64,000 nucleotides of DNA from an uncultured Verrucomicrobia subdivision 3 bacterium (lineage in GTDB: Bacteria; Verrucomicrobiota; Verrucomicrobiia; Limisphaerales; UBA11358): contig CAIQKM010000068.1 of NCBI GenBank assembly GCA_903872345.1, positions 62,001 to 126,000 of the forward strand. The letters run 5' to 3'. Below are positions 46,292 to 55,863 of this stretch, in pieces (positions within the stretch are counted from its first letter, which is position 1; the number at the start of each line of letters is the position of its first letter). The translations under genes and the position numbers were made by a program. Below the pieces are notes generated by a model. That model saw nothing but the letters and a program-made list of their open reading frames with translations. It ran no database searches and had not been told where the DNA came from.

Positions 46292-46438
46292 GGACCGCGG
46301 CTGTCCCAACCGCAGCGTGTGGCCAGGCTTGGTGGCGCCAAAGTATACCCATACTGCATGGGCGGCACAGCGGGAGGACGTGAGAAGTTCAATCCGGCCC
46401 GGTCTGGCGGCATGCTGCGGCTGGGACAGCCGCGGTCC
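46292..46438. mobile_element. 147-bp MITE-like inverted-repeat element, copy B
   Basis: Arms GGACCGCGGCTGTCCC and so on (46292-46316) and its complement (46414-46438) match in 24 of 25 positions. The interior is recognisably homologous to copy A (27475-27622): GGCACAGCGGGAGGA and TTCAATCCGGCCCGGTCT are shared. It lies between the convergent acyltransferase and efflux permease genes. Confidence 0.7.
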
Positions 46439-46454
46439 AAGCCAGCCGCCCGGA

Positions 46455-47705
46455 TCATTCATAGCGCAGGGCCTCAATCGGATTGAGCGCGGCCGCCTTG
46501 TGGGCCGGATACAGCCCGAAGAAAACGCCGATCACCGTGCTGACACCGAAAGCCAGAATGATGGATCCGGTCGAAACGACCGCGTGAAAATCGGCGACGA
46601 CGCCAACCAGTTGCGCCGCCCCGACACCGCTGAGCACCCCAATCAGCCCGCCCAACAGGCTGAGCGTGACCGCCTCGATCAAAAATTGCAGCCGGATGTC
46701 GCCCGGTTGCGCCCCCACGGCAATGCGGATGCCGATCTCCCGCGTCCGCTCGGTCACGCTCACCAGCATGATGTTCATGATGCCAATGCCGCCAACCAGC
46801 AGGGAAATGCCCGCCACCGCCCCCAGCAGCAGCGTGATGATCCGGGAAACCGAATTCACGGTGTCGGCAATTTCCTTTTGATTGAAGATGTTGAAGTCAT
46901 CGTCCTGGCCGGCGGTCAGCCGATGCCGCTGGCGGAGCAGGCTGGTCAGTTGCTGTTGCGCCGCCTCCATCCGCCCGGCGCTGATGATCTGGAGGTTCAC
47001 CGAGCGCAGGTACTTGTCGCCGGTAATCCGTTTCATCGCCGTGGTATAGGGAATGATGATGCGGTCGTCCTGATTCTGGCCGCCCATGCCCGCCCCCTTG
47101 CTCTCCAGCAGACCGATGATGACAAACGGGATGTTCTTGATCCGCACACTCTGGCCCACCGGATTCAGCGGGCCGAACAATTCATTCGCCGTCTTGGACC
47201 CGATCACCGCCACCTTGACCGCGCCGCGCGTGTCCCGCTCCGTGAACATGGAACCGGCCGACAGTTTCCAGTCCCTGATTTTCAAATAATCGGGCGACTC
47301 GCCCACAATGCTCGTGGACCAGTTCCGCCCGTTGGCAATGGCCTGGGCGGTCGTGGAAATTTCCGGACTCATCGCCACCACGTCCGTCACCTCGCGGGCA
47401 ATCGCGGCCGCATCCGCCAGCGTGATCGTGCTGGCGCTGCCCAGACCGGAGTTCACGCCGCCGGAATGTTTGCTACCGGCAAACACCGTCAGCAGGTTCT
47501 GGCCCAGCGCGGAAATCTGACTCGTAATCCGCGCCTGCGCGCCGTTCCCCACGGCCACCATGGCCACCACCGAGGCCACGCCAATGATGATGCCCAGCGC
47601 CGTGAGGCTGGAACGCAGCTTGTTGCGCCGCAAGGCGCGCAAGGCAATCAGGGCCGTCTGGCCCGACCGGACGAAGATAATTTGAATCAAGGCAAACATA
47701 AGCAT
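46455..47705 (-). CDS. MacB-like ABC transporter permease
   Basis: A 416-residue FtsX/MacB-type permease. One membrane helix near the N-terminus (about 30-52, ALGIIIGVASVVAMVAVG) is followed by a large periplasmic domain (55-280) and three helices near the C-terminus with the GGIGIMNIMLVSVTERTREIGIRIA signature. It forms the membrane part of a tripartite efflux pump with the ATPase gene just upstream (overlap TGATG), the HlyD-like adaptor and the TolC-like protein. Unlike E. coli MacB, ATPase and permease are separate polypeptides. Confidence 0.94.
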   Translation of the reverse strand: MLMFALIQIIFVRSGQTALIALRALRRNKLRSSLTALGIIIGVASVVAMVAVGNGAQARITSQISALGQNLLTVFAGSKHSGGVNSGLGSASTITLADAAAIAREVTDVVAMSPEISTTAQAIANGRNWSTSIVGESPDYLKIRDWKLSAGSMFTERDTRGAVKVAVIGSKTANELFGPLNPVGQSVRIKNIPFVIIGLLESKGAGMGGQNQDDRIIIPYTTAMKRITGDKYLRSVNLQIISAGRMEAAQQQLTSLLRQRHRLTAGQDDDFNIFNQKEIADTVNSVSRIITLLLGAVAGISLLVGGIGIMNIMLVSVTERTREIGIRIAVGAQPGDIRLQFLIEAVTLSLLGGLIGVLSGVGAAQLVGVVADFHAVVSTGSIILAFGVSTVIGVFFGLYPAHKAAALNPIEALRYE

Positions 47706-48466
47706 CAGCCCAAACGGGCGGTTTGTTCGGCGTCATTGAGCGTGGCCAGTTCCTGCCGGGCGGTGCGCCGGTTACCGTTCAGCGTGTCACTGATCACCTG
47801 GCCGTCCCGCATCACCACGATGCGTTTGCAATACGCGGCCACATCCAGTTCGTGCGTGACCATTACGATGGTGATGCCCGCCTCGTTCAATTCCTGAAAC
47901 AGGCCCATGATTTCGATGCTGGTGCGCGTATCGAGATTGCCGGTCGGTTCGTCGGCCAGCACCAGTTCGGGACGGTTCACCAGCGCCCGCGCAATGGCCA
48001 CCCGCTGCTGCTGACCGCCGGACAACTGGCTGGGATGATGCCCGCCCCGGCTGCCCAGCCCGACTTTCACCAAGGCTTCCGTGGCGCGTTGCCGCCGTTC
48101 GCGCAGGTTCACCAGCGGCTGGGTGTAAAACAGCGGCAATTCCACGTTGTCCAAGGCCGAGGTGCGGGACAGCAGATTGAAACTCTGAAACACAAACCCC
48201 AGCTTTTTATTCCGCAGCTTCGCCAGCTCCCGGCGGTCCAGACCGGCCACCGCCACGCCATCCAACCGGTAACTGCCGCCGGAGGGCTGATCCAGGCAAC
48301 CGAGCGTATTCATGAGGGTGGACTTGCCCGAACCGCTCGCGCCCATGACGGCCACGAATTCGCCGCGCTGGATGTCCAGCGTCACGCCCCGGACCGCCTT
48401 CACTTCCACCTCGCCGGTCTGGTAGGTTTTCACCAGTTCGCGGAGTTCGATGACAGGAGTGTTCAT
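47705..48466 (-). CDS. MacB-like ABC transporter ATP-binding protein
   Basis: A 253-residue LolD/MacB-class ATPase with Walker [10 protein letters not shown] (42-50), Q-loop FVFQSFN, signature LSGGQQQR and Walker [14 protein letters not shown]. The start ATG at 48466 gives the canonical [15 protein letters not shown]. It lies 7 bp after the adaptor gene and overlaps the permease start by one base, so translation is coupled. Predicted to energise export of a small molecule or peptide from the periplasm through the TolC-like channel. Confidence 0.96.
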   Translation of the reverse strand: MNTPVIELRELVKTYQTGEVEVKAVRGVTLDIQRGEFVAVMGASGSGKSTLMNTLGCLDQPSGGSYRLDGVAVAGLDRRELAKLRNKKLGFVFQSFNLLSRTSALDNVELPLFYTQPLVNLRERRQRATEALVKVGLGSRGGHHPSQLSGGQQQRVAIARALVNRPELVLADEPTGNLDTRTSIEIMGLFQELNEAGITIVMVTHELDVAAYCKRIVVMRDGQVISDTLNGNRRTARQELATLNDAEQTARLG

Positions 48467-48473
48467 AATATCC

Positions 48474-49649
48474 TCACGGGCTGGCCGGCGGCGGACCGCC
48501 AAAGCCGCCGCTCTTGGTTTCTCCGGCAAGGTTCAGCGTCACCACCGGCGTGGTTTCGCCCAGCCCGTCCAAAATCTCCGTGTTCACCCCGTCCGTGATG
48601 CCCGCCTTCACCACCAGCGGCTTGAGCTTCTGGCCATCGGCACCGGTGGTGTAAACCAGCCGCTGATTCCGCTCCAGACGGGCCGGCGGGGCGCCCTCGT
48701 AAACCGCCTTGTCGGGCGGGGTATAACGCAGGGCCGTATTGGGAATCTTCAGGGCGTTGGTGCGTTCCGCCACCATGATGGACACATCGGCCGTCATGCC
48801 GGGAAACAGCTTTTGCTCCGGATTATCCACGGAAATGATGGTCTGGTACGTCACCACATTTTGCGTGGTGGTCGGCGCTTTGCGCACCTGGGTCACCGCG
48901 CCGTGAAACACGTCGTCCGGAAAGGCATCCACCGTAAAATCCACCGCCTGCCCCTCGCGCACCTGGCCGATGTCCGCCTCGGAAACATCCGCCTTGATGT
49001 TCATCTTGGTGATGTCCTGCGCAATGGTGAACAAAATCGGCGTGGTCATGGCCGCCGCCAGCGTCTGCCCCAGATCCACGTCCCGGGCGATGACAATGCC
49101 ATCCACCGGCGCGGTGATTTTGCAGTAACCCAGATTCGCCTGCGCGCTTTCCAACGCGGCTTCCTTGATTGTCACCGCCGCCTCCGCCTGCGCCAGTTCC
49201 GCCGTGGCCTGGTCCAGATCCAGTTGGGAGGCCGCCTTGAGCGGCACCAGGATTTTCTTCCGCTCCAGATTCTGATGCTTCAGCGTCACCTCCGCCCGGG
49301 CGCTGGCCAGATCGCCTTCGGCCTGCCGCAACGCCGCCTGGTAAACCGTCGGGTCAATCTCGGCCACCAACGCGCCCTTTTTCACCGGGGAATTGAAATC
49401 CGCGTACAGCGCGGAAATTTTACCGGACACCTGACTGCCCACATCCACGCTGACCACGGCGCTCAACGTGCCGCTGGCCGTGGTGCGCTCGACAATCGTT
49501 CCCCGGGAGGCCGGCACCGTTTCGTAACGGGCCACGCTGCCGGACGGTTTGCAGCCGGCCAGCAGACCAAGGCCCGCCACTAGCGCCAGACAGGTGGCCC
49601 GGTCCCGTTGATACCAGAATTTTTGCTCGTATTTGAATTCAGTTTTCAT
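48474..49649 (-). CDS. HlyD/MacA-type periplasmic adaptor protein
   Basis: A 391-residue membrane-fusion protein with a lipoprotein-type signal (LLAGC, C33). Barrel-sandwich/biotinyl-lipoyl halves surround a coiled-coil hairpin (about 105-185, rich in EAALESAQANL heptads), with the ITAPVDGIVIARDVDLGQTL lipoyl signature and C-terminal beta-barrel domains. It should link the MacB-like permease to the outer-membrane channel. The C-terminal tail is Gly/Pro-rich. The gene starts 12 bp after the TolC-like gene. Confidence 0.94.
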   Translation of the reverse strand: MKTEFKYEQKFWYQRDRATCLALVAGLGLLAGCKPSGSVARYETVPASRGTIVERTTASGTLSAVVSVDVGSQVSGKISALYADFNSPVKKGALVAEIDPTVYQAALRQAEGDLASARAEVTLKHQNLERKKILVPLKAASQLDLDQATAELAQAEAAVTIKEAALESAQANLGYCKITAPVDGIVIARDVDLGQTLAAAMTTPILFTIAQDITKMNIKADVSEADIGQVREGQAVDFTVDAFPDDVFHGAVTQVRKAPTTTQNVVTYQTIISVDNPEQKLFPGMTADVSIMVAERTNALKIPNTALRYTPPDKAVYEGAPPARLERNQRLVYTTGADGQKLKPLVVKAGITDGVNTEILDGLGETTPVVTLNLAGETKSGGFGGPPPASP

Positions 49650-49661
49650 GACATGTGATGG

Positions 49662-51059
49662 TTATTTCCAGCCGCCGCCCAGCGCCTTATAGAGTGAAAT
49701 CCGGCTGGCCAGCTCGTTGAATTGCGCCTGCAGCAACCCCTGCCGGGCCGCGTAAAGATCCTGCTGCGCAGTGAGTGTATTCAGATAAGTGTCATCGCCC
49801 TGCCGATAGCGCGTGCTGGCCAGGTCATAACGTCCCTGCTGGGCCGCCACCAAAACCGCCTCCTGCTCCGTCTGCCGCGCATAGCTGGCCGTATCCACCA
49901 GGGCGTCGGACACTTCGCGAAAGGCGGTTTGAATGGCCTTTTGATAGTTGGCCACCTCAATCCGCCGGCTCACTTTGGCGGCATCCAAATCGGCCAGATT
50001 CTGGCCGCCGGTGAAAATCGGCACGGTGATCTGCGGCGAAAAACTCCACACCCCGGTGCCCCCGCCAAACAATTGGGACAGTTGCGAACTGGTCGTGCCC
50101 ACCGAAGCCGTCAGCGAAAGCGACGGGAAGAACGCCGCCCGCGCCGCGCCAATGTCGGCATTGGCCGCCTTGAGCGTATGCTCCGCCTCCAGAATATCCG
50201 GCCGCCGTTCCAGCAACTCGGACGGCAGCCCCGCCGGCAGATCCGCCAGCAGGCCGCTGTCCGACAACGGCCGGGCCGCCGGCAAATCCGCCGGCAACGG
50301 TCCGCCAATCAGCAGGGTGAGATCGTTCACCGCTTCCGCCTGCTGCCGTTGATAGGTGAGCACATTGATTTTTGCCGTCGCCACCTGCGCCTGGGCCTCG
50401 CGCAAATCCAGTTCGCTGCTGGCTCCGGCATCAAACATCGCCTGGTTGAGGTTGCAAGATTCCTGCACGGTCTGTAGCGTCGATTGCGCCAGTTGAATCT
50501 GCTCCTCCACTTCACGCAGAGTGAAATATTCCGTGGCCACTGCCGCCACCAGCGTTACTTGGGCGCTGCGCCGGGCCGCGTCGGTGGCAAAATACTTTTC
50601 CAATGCCTGCCGGTTCAGACTGCGCACCCGCCCCCAGAAATCCACCTCGTAAGCCACCGTGCCCAAACTTGCATTCCATTGCTCGGCCGTAACTCCGTCG
50701 GCATGGGAACGAGTGTAGCTGGCGCTGCCGTTCACCGTGGGCAACGAGGCCGACCGGGTAATGCGATATTGGGCCCGGCTCTGTTCCACATTGAGCACCG
50801 CCACCCGCAAATCCAGATTGTTCGTCAGCGCCAGTTCCACCAGTTTTCTCAGACGCTCATCGGTGAACACCTCCGACCAGCCCAGACTCGCCGCCGAGGG
50901 CGCGTTGGTGCCGGTGGCGGCAACGTAACTCCCCGCCACCGGGGCTGCCGGACGCTCATACTGCGGCATCATCGTGCAGCCGGCCGTCAGCAGCGCCGCC
51001 GTGAGCATTGAAATGTTTAAGCGTAATGCGCAATTGATTCGCATGACCGGAGTATGCAC
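49662..51059 (-). CDS. TolC/OprM-type outer-membrane efflux lipoprotein
   Basis: A 465-residue NodT-family outer-membrane factor with lipobox LTAGC (C28). Two tandem halves carry the long helical barrel heptads, with AYEVDFWGRV (about 135-144) and the family markers RRPDILEAEHTLKAANADIGAARAAFFP (two segments) and DALVDTASY. It provides the trans-envelope exit duct for the MacA/MacB-like pump. The start could also be the internal ATG at 51044. It follows the LytTR regulator gene by 101 bp. Confidence 0.94.
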   Translation of the reverse strand: MHTPVMRINCALRLNISMLTAALLTAGCTMMPQYERPAAPVAGSYVAATGTNAPSAASLGWSEVFTDERLRKLVELALTNNLDLRVAVLNVEQSRAQYRITRSASLPTVNGSASYTRSHADGVTAEQWNASLGTVAYEVDFWGRVRSLNRQALEKYFATDAARRSAQVTLVAAVATEYFTLREVEEQIQLAQSTLQTVQESCNLNQAMFDAGASSELDLREAQAQVATAKINVLTYQRQQAEAVNDLTLLIGGPLPADLPAARPLSDSGLLADLPAGLPSELLERRPDILEAEHTLKAANADIGAARAAFFPSLSLTASVGTTSSQLSQLFGGGTGVWSFSPQITVPIFTGGQNLADLDAAKVSRRIEVANYQKAIQTAFREVSDALVDTASYARQTEQEAVLVAAQQGRYDLASTRYRQGDDTYLNTLTAQQDLYAARQGLLQAQFNELASRISLYKALGGGWK

Positions 51060-51160
51060 CGGTTCGCGATTTGCCGGCGGGACTTTGGGATGAGCGGCGA
51101 AGCCGGTGAGATGAAACCCAAAAAACGGAGGATGAAACCCCGGCCGGCGCCGGCGGCAAA

Positions 51161-51919
51161 TCAGCGAAATTCCAACTTTTCCTGAATTTCGCGGAGGCTC
51201 CGGGTCGTCGGAATGGCCCGGCCATCCTTCAGAATGACCACGCTTTCGCCTTTGAACATGGGCTGCAATTCCCGCACCCGCTCAAGATTCACGATGGCGG
51301 CGCGGCTGATGCGCATAAATTGTTTCGCCGGCAATTTGCCTTCCAGACTTGTCAGCGTTTCCCGCAACACATGACTGTCTTTGCCCACATGCACCACCAC
51401 ATAATTCCCGGCCGACTCAATGGAATCCACGTCGTCAATGGCCACAAACACCACCTTGTCATCGGTCTTGATGGCCAGCCGGGTGAGCTGGGTGGCCGGC
51501 GCCGAACCGCCCAGCAGGTCCAGCAAACCGCGCGCCGCGGTGCCAGCCTGCCGTTCGGCCAGCAGGGTGCGGGCGCGCTGCACCGCCTCCTTGAACCGCG
51601 CGGGCTTGAACGGCTTTAACAGATAGTCCAGCGCGTGCGCATCGAAGGCGCGCACCGCATGCTGGTCGTAAGCGGTCGTAAAAATGACAATCGGCAGTTG
51701 CTCCGGCGGCAGTTGCCGCAACAGCTCAAAGCCATCCATGCCGGGCATCTGCACATCCAGAAAAAGCAGGTCCGGCGACTGCCGATTGATCTGTTCCAAG
51801 GCCTCCGTCCCGCTGCCACACTCGCCGGCAATTTCAATTTCCGGTTCGTCCCGCAACAAATGCCGGATGCGTTCCCGGGCGAGCGGTTCGTCATCCACAA
51901 TGAGCGCGCGAATTTTCAT
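51161..51919 (-). CDS. LytTR-family response regulator
   Basis: A 252-residue AlgR/LytR-type regulator. The receiver has VDDEP (8-12), phosphoacceptor D55 in LLFLDVQMPGMDG and the conserved Thr/Lys (FTTAYD, LLKPFKP). A LytTR DNA-binding domain with FVAIDDVDSIESAGNYV (about 155-171) and FMRISRAAIVNL (about 203-214) follows. Start ATG overlaps the kinase stop by four bases (ATGA). The only downstream genes in the same run form the efflux system, so that is the likely target. Confidence 0.96.
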   Translation of the reverse strand: MKIRALIVDDEPLARERIRHLLRDEPEIEIAGECGSGTEALEQINRQSPDLLFLDVQMPGMDGFELLRQLPPEQLPIVIFTTAYDQHAVRAFDAHALDYLLKPFKPARFKEAVQRARTLLAERQAGTAARGLLDLLGGSAPATQLTRLAIKTDDKVVFVAIDDVDSIESAGNYVVVHVGKDSHVLRETLTSLEGKLPAKQFMRISRAAIVNLERVRELQPMFKGESVVILKDGRAIPTTRSLREIQEKLEFR

Positions 51920-53088
51920 GCGATGGGCCGCCGGACCGGGGCCGGACGAAAGGGAATGGTGATGGTTACCGTCCAGCCGCCCATATCACCGGGGCCGGCC
52001 GCCAGTGATTGGCCGGAGCCATAAAGCTGCTGCAGCCGCGCCTGGGTGTTGGCCAGACCGATGCCCGAACGGGCCGGCTTGTTTTCAGCCCGCACCGCCG
52101 TATCCGCCGGTGCCGTTTTGCCGCCATTGTCACTGACTGACAGCACCAGTTTGCCGTCCGCCTGCCGCGCCAAAATTGCAATCGTCCCCGCGTCAGAACG
52201 CGACTCCACCCCGTGCCGGATGGCATTTTCCACGATGGGTTGCAATATCAGCGTTGGCACCGCCGCGCCCAGCGATTCCGAAGCGATGTTCTGTTCCACC
52301 CGCAGCCGTGCGCCAAAACGCCGCTGTTCAATGGCCAGATAACGCTGCAACAAATCCAGTTCCCGCGCCAGGGAAACCTCCTGCTCATCCGAACTCTCCA
52401 GCGAGGCGCGAAACAGTTCGCTCAGGTCGGTGATCATGTCGTCCGCCGTTTCCGGACTCGTATGCACCAGCGAAGAAATCGCGTTGAGCGTGTTGAAAAG
52501 AAAATGCGGGTTGATTTGCATCCGCAACGCCTGCAGCTTGGCCCGGGCGAGATGCGCCTCCAGTTCGATGGCCTGCCGCTCGCGTTCCTGCGAGCGACGG
52601 AAATGGGCAAACGCCAGGCAGCCGCTCAGCGTGGCCAGAAAAATGATGATGTCCGGCACGGCCCGGAAGCCGGGGGAACCCGGCTCGTGCCGCGCCTCGG
52701 CGGCGTCACCGGCCCGGGGCTGGGGTGGCTCCGGCATCGGCAGAAAAGTCCGGTACGCCACCTGGCTGAGCAGCACAACCAGCGCGCACGTTGCCACATG
52801 AATCCCGGCCTGGGCGGCGAACCGGGATCGTTCCAGGGGAAACCGCAGGGAAAGCCAGACTATCACCGGCAGAAAAACAATCCAAAGCACCCAGAATGAA
52901 CCCGCCCGCCACAGCGCCACCCGCCAGGATTCCGAATCCACAATCACCCCTTGCACCGCGAGCATGCTCACCAGCCCCAGCCACAAAACCAGCGCGATCC
53001 ACAGCGGCGTGAACCGGTGTTTTCTTGCGCCAATGCCCGCGGGAGTCATCAAGGATTTCAGCATAACCTGCCCCGGAACAACATTCAA
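51916..53088 (-). CDS. LytS/YehU-type membrane sensor histidine kinase
   Basis: A 390-residue kinase with four N-terminal hydrophobic segments (roughly 27-45, 52-78, 90-110 and 145-170) and no extracellular sensor domain. The H-box is QINPHFLFNTLNAISSLV, and the HATPase portion has LILQPIVENAIRHGVES (N-box), SVSDNG and GIGLANTQARL. Either of two starts (53088 or the ATG at 53064) is possible. It heads a probable six-gene transcription unit with the LytTR regulator and an efflux pump. Confidence 0.94.
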   Translation of the reverse strand: MNVVPGQVMLKSLMTPAGIGARKHRFTPLWIALVLWLGLVSMLAVQGVIVDSESWRVALWRAGSFWVLWIVFLPVIVWLSLRFPLERSRFAAQAGIHVATCALVVLLSQVAYRTFLPMPEPPQPRAGDAAEARHEPGSPGFRAVPDIIIFLATLSGCLAFAHFRRSQERERQAIELEAHLARAKLQALRMQINPHFLFNTLNAISSLVHTSPETADDMITDLSELFRASLESSDEQEVSLARELDLLQRYLAIEQRRFGARLRVEQNIASESLGAAVPTLILQPIVENAIRHGVESRSDAGTIAILARQADGKLVLSVSDNGGKTAPADTAVRAENKPARSGIGLANTQARLQQLYGSGQSLAAGPGDMGGWTVTITIPFRPAPVRRPIA

Positions 53089-53256
53089 ACGATCAAATGT
53101 ATCCGAAATTCACCGGCCCAAAACCGGGGGTGTCGGCCAGATTAAACCACCCGTGAAGGGTGCGCCGCATCATTGGGATGATTTCCAACAAACCCGGGAT
53201 GAACTGCGTTTCCGCCGGGATGAATCACCCGGCAGACTTTCATCGCCATCGTCAGC

Positions 53257-55638
53257 TCAAGGCAGACAGCTCGTCTCCAAAAACTTTTGGTACGTGCTGC
53301 GCAGTCCCACCACGTCGTTGTGCACCATGTCGGTATGGATAAACACCAGCCGGTTCGAGCGCAGGATTTCCGGCGTCATCGCCGCATCTTCGCCCGCCCA
53401 GTAACCGGTGCCCGCTGTCTTCAAGGAACCCATCAGCTTTTCGGTTTCCTCCTTGGTGCCGCCGTGATCGGTGTAGATGTCCAGCAACCGGCCGTTATAG
53501 GTCTGCTGCCACGCTACAAAATAGGGCGTACTGCCATACAAGGCGTCAAACAGCCACACCTCCTTGATTTTGTCCGCCAGCCCGCCATGATCCAAAATCT
53601 CGCCCATCACATGATACCCGCCGCTATGGCCGGAGATGATGATGTCGCCGATCTGAAACTGATTCGTCGCCAGCAACGGCGACAGGCGCAAGGCTCCGCC
53701 CACTTCCGCGATAAAGTTTTTAAACCCGTTCGTATCCTCCAGTTTTCCACCAAAGGAATCCGGCGCGTTGTATGGTCCTTCCGGCACCACCAGAATGGCA
53801 TTCCGCCCGCACGCGGCAAATTGCTCGATCAACTTGTACTCCGGCAGGGTGCCGGCCACCGTGTGCATCCAACCGTGAAAGTGCACCACCAAATCCACCT
53901 TTTCTCCGGGCCGAAACGTCTTGGGAATGAAAATGGCCACCGTGCTGTTGTGGTAGTGATCCGCCGCCGAATAAAGTTGCCCATGATAGGTATGCCCCGC
54001 CGCCCGCGCCGGATGCGGAAAGGGCGCGCTCACCAGTTGCGTCATCACCAGTTGTCCCAGCGCCGCATACTGTGCCATCGGCAGACCATCGGAACGCCCG
54101 CCAAACTTGGCCAGCATTACGGCGATCGCATCCAGCTCATCCCGGCCACTCAGGCCGGGCGGCGCAGCGTACCGGTTAAGCATCAGGCTGAACACCAGCT
54201 TTTCCCCGACCGCCGTAGTCACATAACCGGACAGCGAATTCACCCACCGCAACGTGCCGGTCTTGGCCCGGACATTTCCCTCTGCCGGCGTGCCCTTCAT
54301 CCGGCGGCGCAACGTGCCATCCACTCCCGCAATCGGCAACGCGTTTAGGTAATTGCTCCCCTCCCGATGCGTCGCCATGAATTTCAGCAACGCCACCGTC
54401 AGTTCGGCCGAAGTCAGATTGTTGCGCGATAACCCGGAACCTTCCTCAAAATGAACCTCGCCCGCCGGCAGACCATTGGTCCTCAGAAAATGTTGCAAGG
54501 CGGCCACGGCCAGATCTTCCGAGGTGGTCCACGGAACCGTGTCGGCCGACCGGAGTGATTCCCCCGTGTGCTCAAAAATCAAATCCGTCTCCAGATTTTG
54601 GGATGGCTTCATGAAATCATGCACCAGGTCGCGCAACGGTGGCGACAGCACTTCCCCCAGTTTGATTCCGCCGGTCGGGCCCGCCGCCGGCCAGGTGATG
54701 TCCCGCGCGCCGCCTCCGACCGCAATCCCCTGCCGGATCAACGCCGCCTTCAACGCCGTCGCAAACCACCGCGCCGGCCTTGGCACCGCCACGTCCAGCA
54801 CCTCCGGTTCACCGCCCGCCGGCAACACGCCCAGCAGATGAACCGTCTCGCTGTCCGGCAAATGATGGGTTTCCAGATGCCGTGCCGCGCCATTCGTCAG
54901 CGTGACGGTCTGATTGTCAAACACCAGACCAGTGCCGGGTTCCAGTATGGTCACCTTGCATTTGTCCCCCGGCATCGCCCCCGGCGTCACGCGCACTTGG
55001 GTGTAATTATCTTCCAGTGTCAGCGCCGAAATCTCCGCCCCTTCGGAATCATCTCCATCCGCCACGGTCCAGCCCGAGCCCGCCGGCGAACTGTGCAAGA
55101 AAGTCGCGTCCCCAATCACCGCCCCCGTCACCTGCCGCACTCCGGCCTTTTTCAGCACCGCCACAAAGGGATCAAACAGTCCCCAGAAATTGGTTCCCAT
55201 CCGCCGCATATTCCAGCTCGGATCGGCCCGGCCGGACACGATCAAATCTCCCGCCACCACCCCATTCGCATCCGGCGCCGCCGTCACGAACACCGGCGTG
55301 GCGATGCGATAATCCCCGCCCCACCGGTCCAGCGCCAGCGCGCCCGTGTAGAGTTTACTGTTGGAAGCCGGGCTCATCAGCCGGTCGGGATGATCTTCAA
55401 ACAGGGTCGCCCCCGTATCCAAGGAAACAATTTTGACACCCCACAACGCGCCGCCAAAACGCGGCTGCTCCAGGCGGGCGGCGATGGCGGTGCGCAGGCC
55501 GGCCGGACTGCCGGCGGCGGCATCCTGTCCGTGCACCACCCCGGTCTGACCACAGGCCAGCCCGGCCAATAAAATCATGGCGAGGCGGCAAAAAAAATGA
55601 GCCCGCTGATGTTGCGGACGGCTAATGTTCCCCTTCAT
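53257..55638 (-). CDS. PBP4-type D-alanyl-D-alanine carboxypeptidase fused to an alpha/beta-esterase domain
   Basis: A 793-residue exported protein in two parts. Residues about 1-40 form a signal region and about 45-515 are a peptidase family S13 (PBP4/DacB) domain with SxxK SNSK (S92, K95), SRN in GSGLSRNN and AKTGTL (KTG, about 455). Residues about 530-793 form a separate alpha/beta-hydrolase-like domain with the oxyanion-type HFHGWMH, nucleophile elbow GHSGGYH (S672) and C-terminal HTDMVHND. One frame covers both without a stop. DacB enzymes trim or cleave peptidoglycan; the second domain may act on ester groups of wall or polysaccharide. The fusion is unusual. Confidence 0.85.
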   Translation of the reverse strand: MKGNISRPQHQRAHFFCRLAMILLAGLACGQTGVVHGQDAAAGSPAGLRTAIAARLEQPRFGGALWGVKIVSLDTGATLFEDHPDRLMSPASNSKLYTGALALDRWGGDYRIATPVFVTAAPDANGVVAGDLIVSGRADPSWNMRRMGTNFWGLFDPFVAVLKKAGVRQVTGAVIGDATFLHSSPAGSGWTVADGDDSEGAEISALTLEDNYTQVRVTPGAMPGDKCKVTILEPGTGLVFDNQTVTLTNGAARHLETHHLPDSETVHLLGVLPAGGEPEVLDVAVPRPARWFATALKAALIRQGIAVGGGARDITWPAAGPTGGIKLGEVLSPPLRDLVHDFMKPSQNLETDLIFEHTGESLRSADTVPWTTSEDLAVAALQHFLRTNGLPAGEVHFEEGSGLSRNNLTSAELTVALLKFMATHREGSNYLNALPIAGVDGTLRRRMKGTPAEGNVRAKTGTLRWVNSLSGYVTTAVGEKLVFSLMLNRYAAPPGLSGRDELDAIAVMLAKFGGRSDGLPMAQYAALGQLVMTQLVSAPFPHPARAAGHTYHGQLYSAADHYHNSTVAIFIPKTFRPGEKVDLVVHFHGWMHTVAGTLPEYKLIEQFAACGRNAILVVPEGPYNAPDSFGGKLEDTNGFKNFIAEVGGALRLSPLLATNQFQIGDIIISGHSGGYHVMGEILDHGGLADKIKEVWLFDALYGSTPYFVAWQQTYNGRLLDIYTDHGGTKEETEKLMGSLKTAGTGYWAGEDAAMTPEILRSNRLVFIHTDMVHNDVVGLRSTYQKFLETSCLP

Positions 55639-55746
55639 GCGGAGGAATCTAATCGCTCCGGGCGGCGGCTGGCAAACCGAATCAGTCGTGAACGCAATTC
55701 ATTTTACCATTCAAGTTTTTATCCGCCAGTCACCCATCTGTGGTAA

Positions 55747-55774
55747 TTGACAGTCCCCGCCGCTGTGATAGCGT
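55747..55774 (+). promoter_or_regulatory. Putative promoter of ald
   Basis: TTGACA at 55747-55752 and TAGCGT at 55769-55774 are separated by 16 bp. The first six bases after TTGACA (GTCCCC then GCC) match those after the TTGACA at 4713-4718 upstream of the DUF885 gene. The leader to the ATG at 55864 is about 80 nt, with an AAGGAAT Shine-Dalgarno-like run. Confidence 0.45.
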
Positions 55775-55863
55775 GACGACTGTGACCGGAAAACTTGCTG
55801 CCGGGCCCCCAACCCCGGAGGCCGTCATCTTTTTCCGCGAAGTCGCATATTAAGGAATAAATT

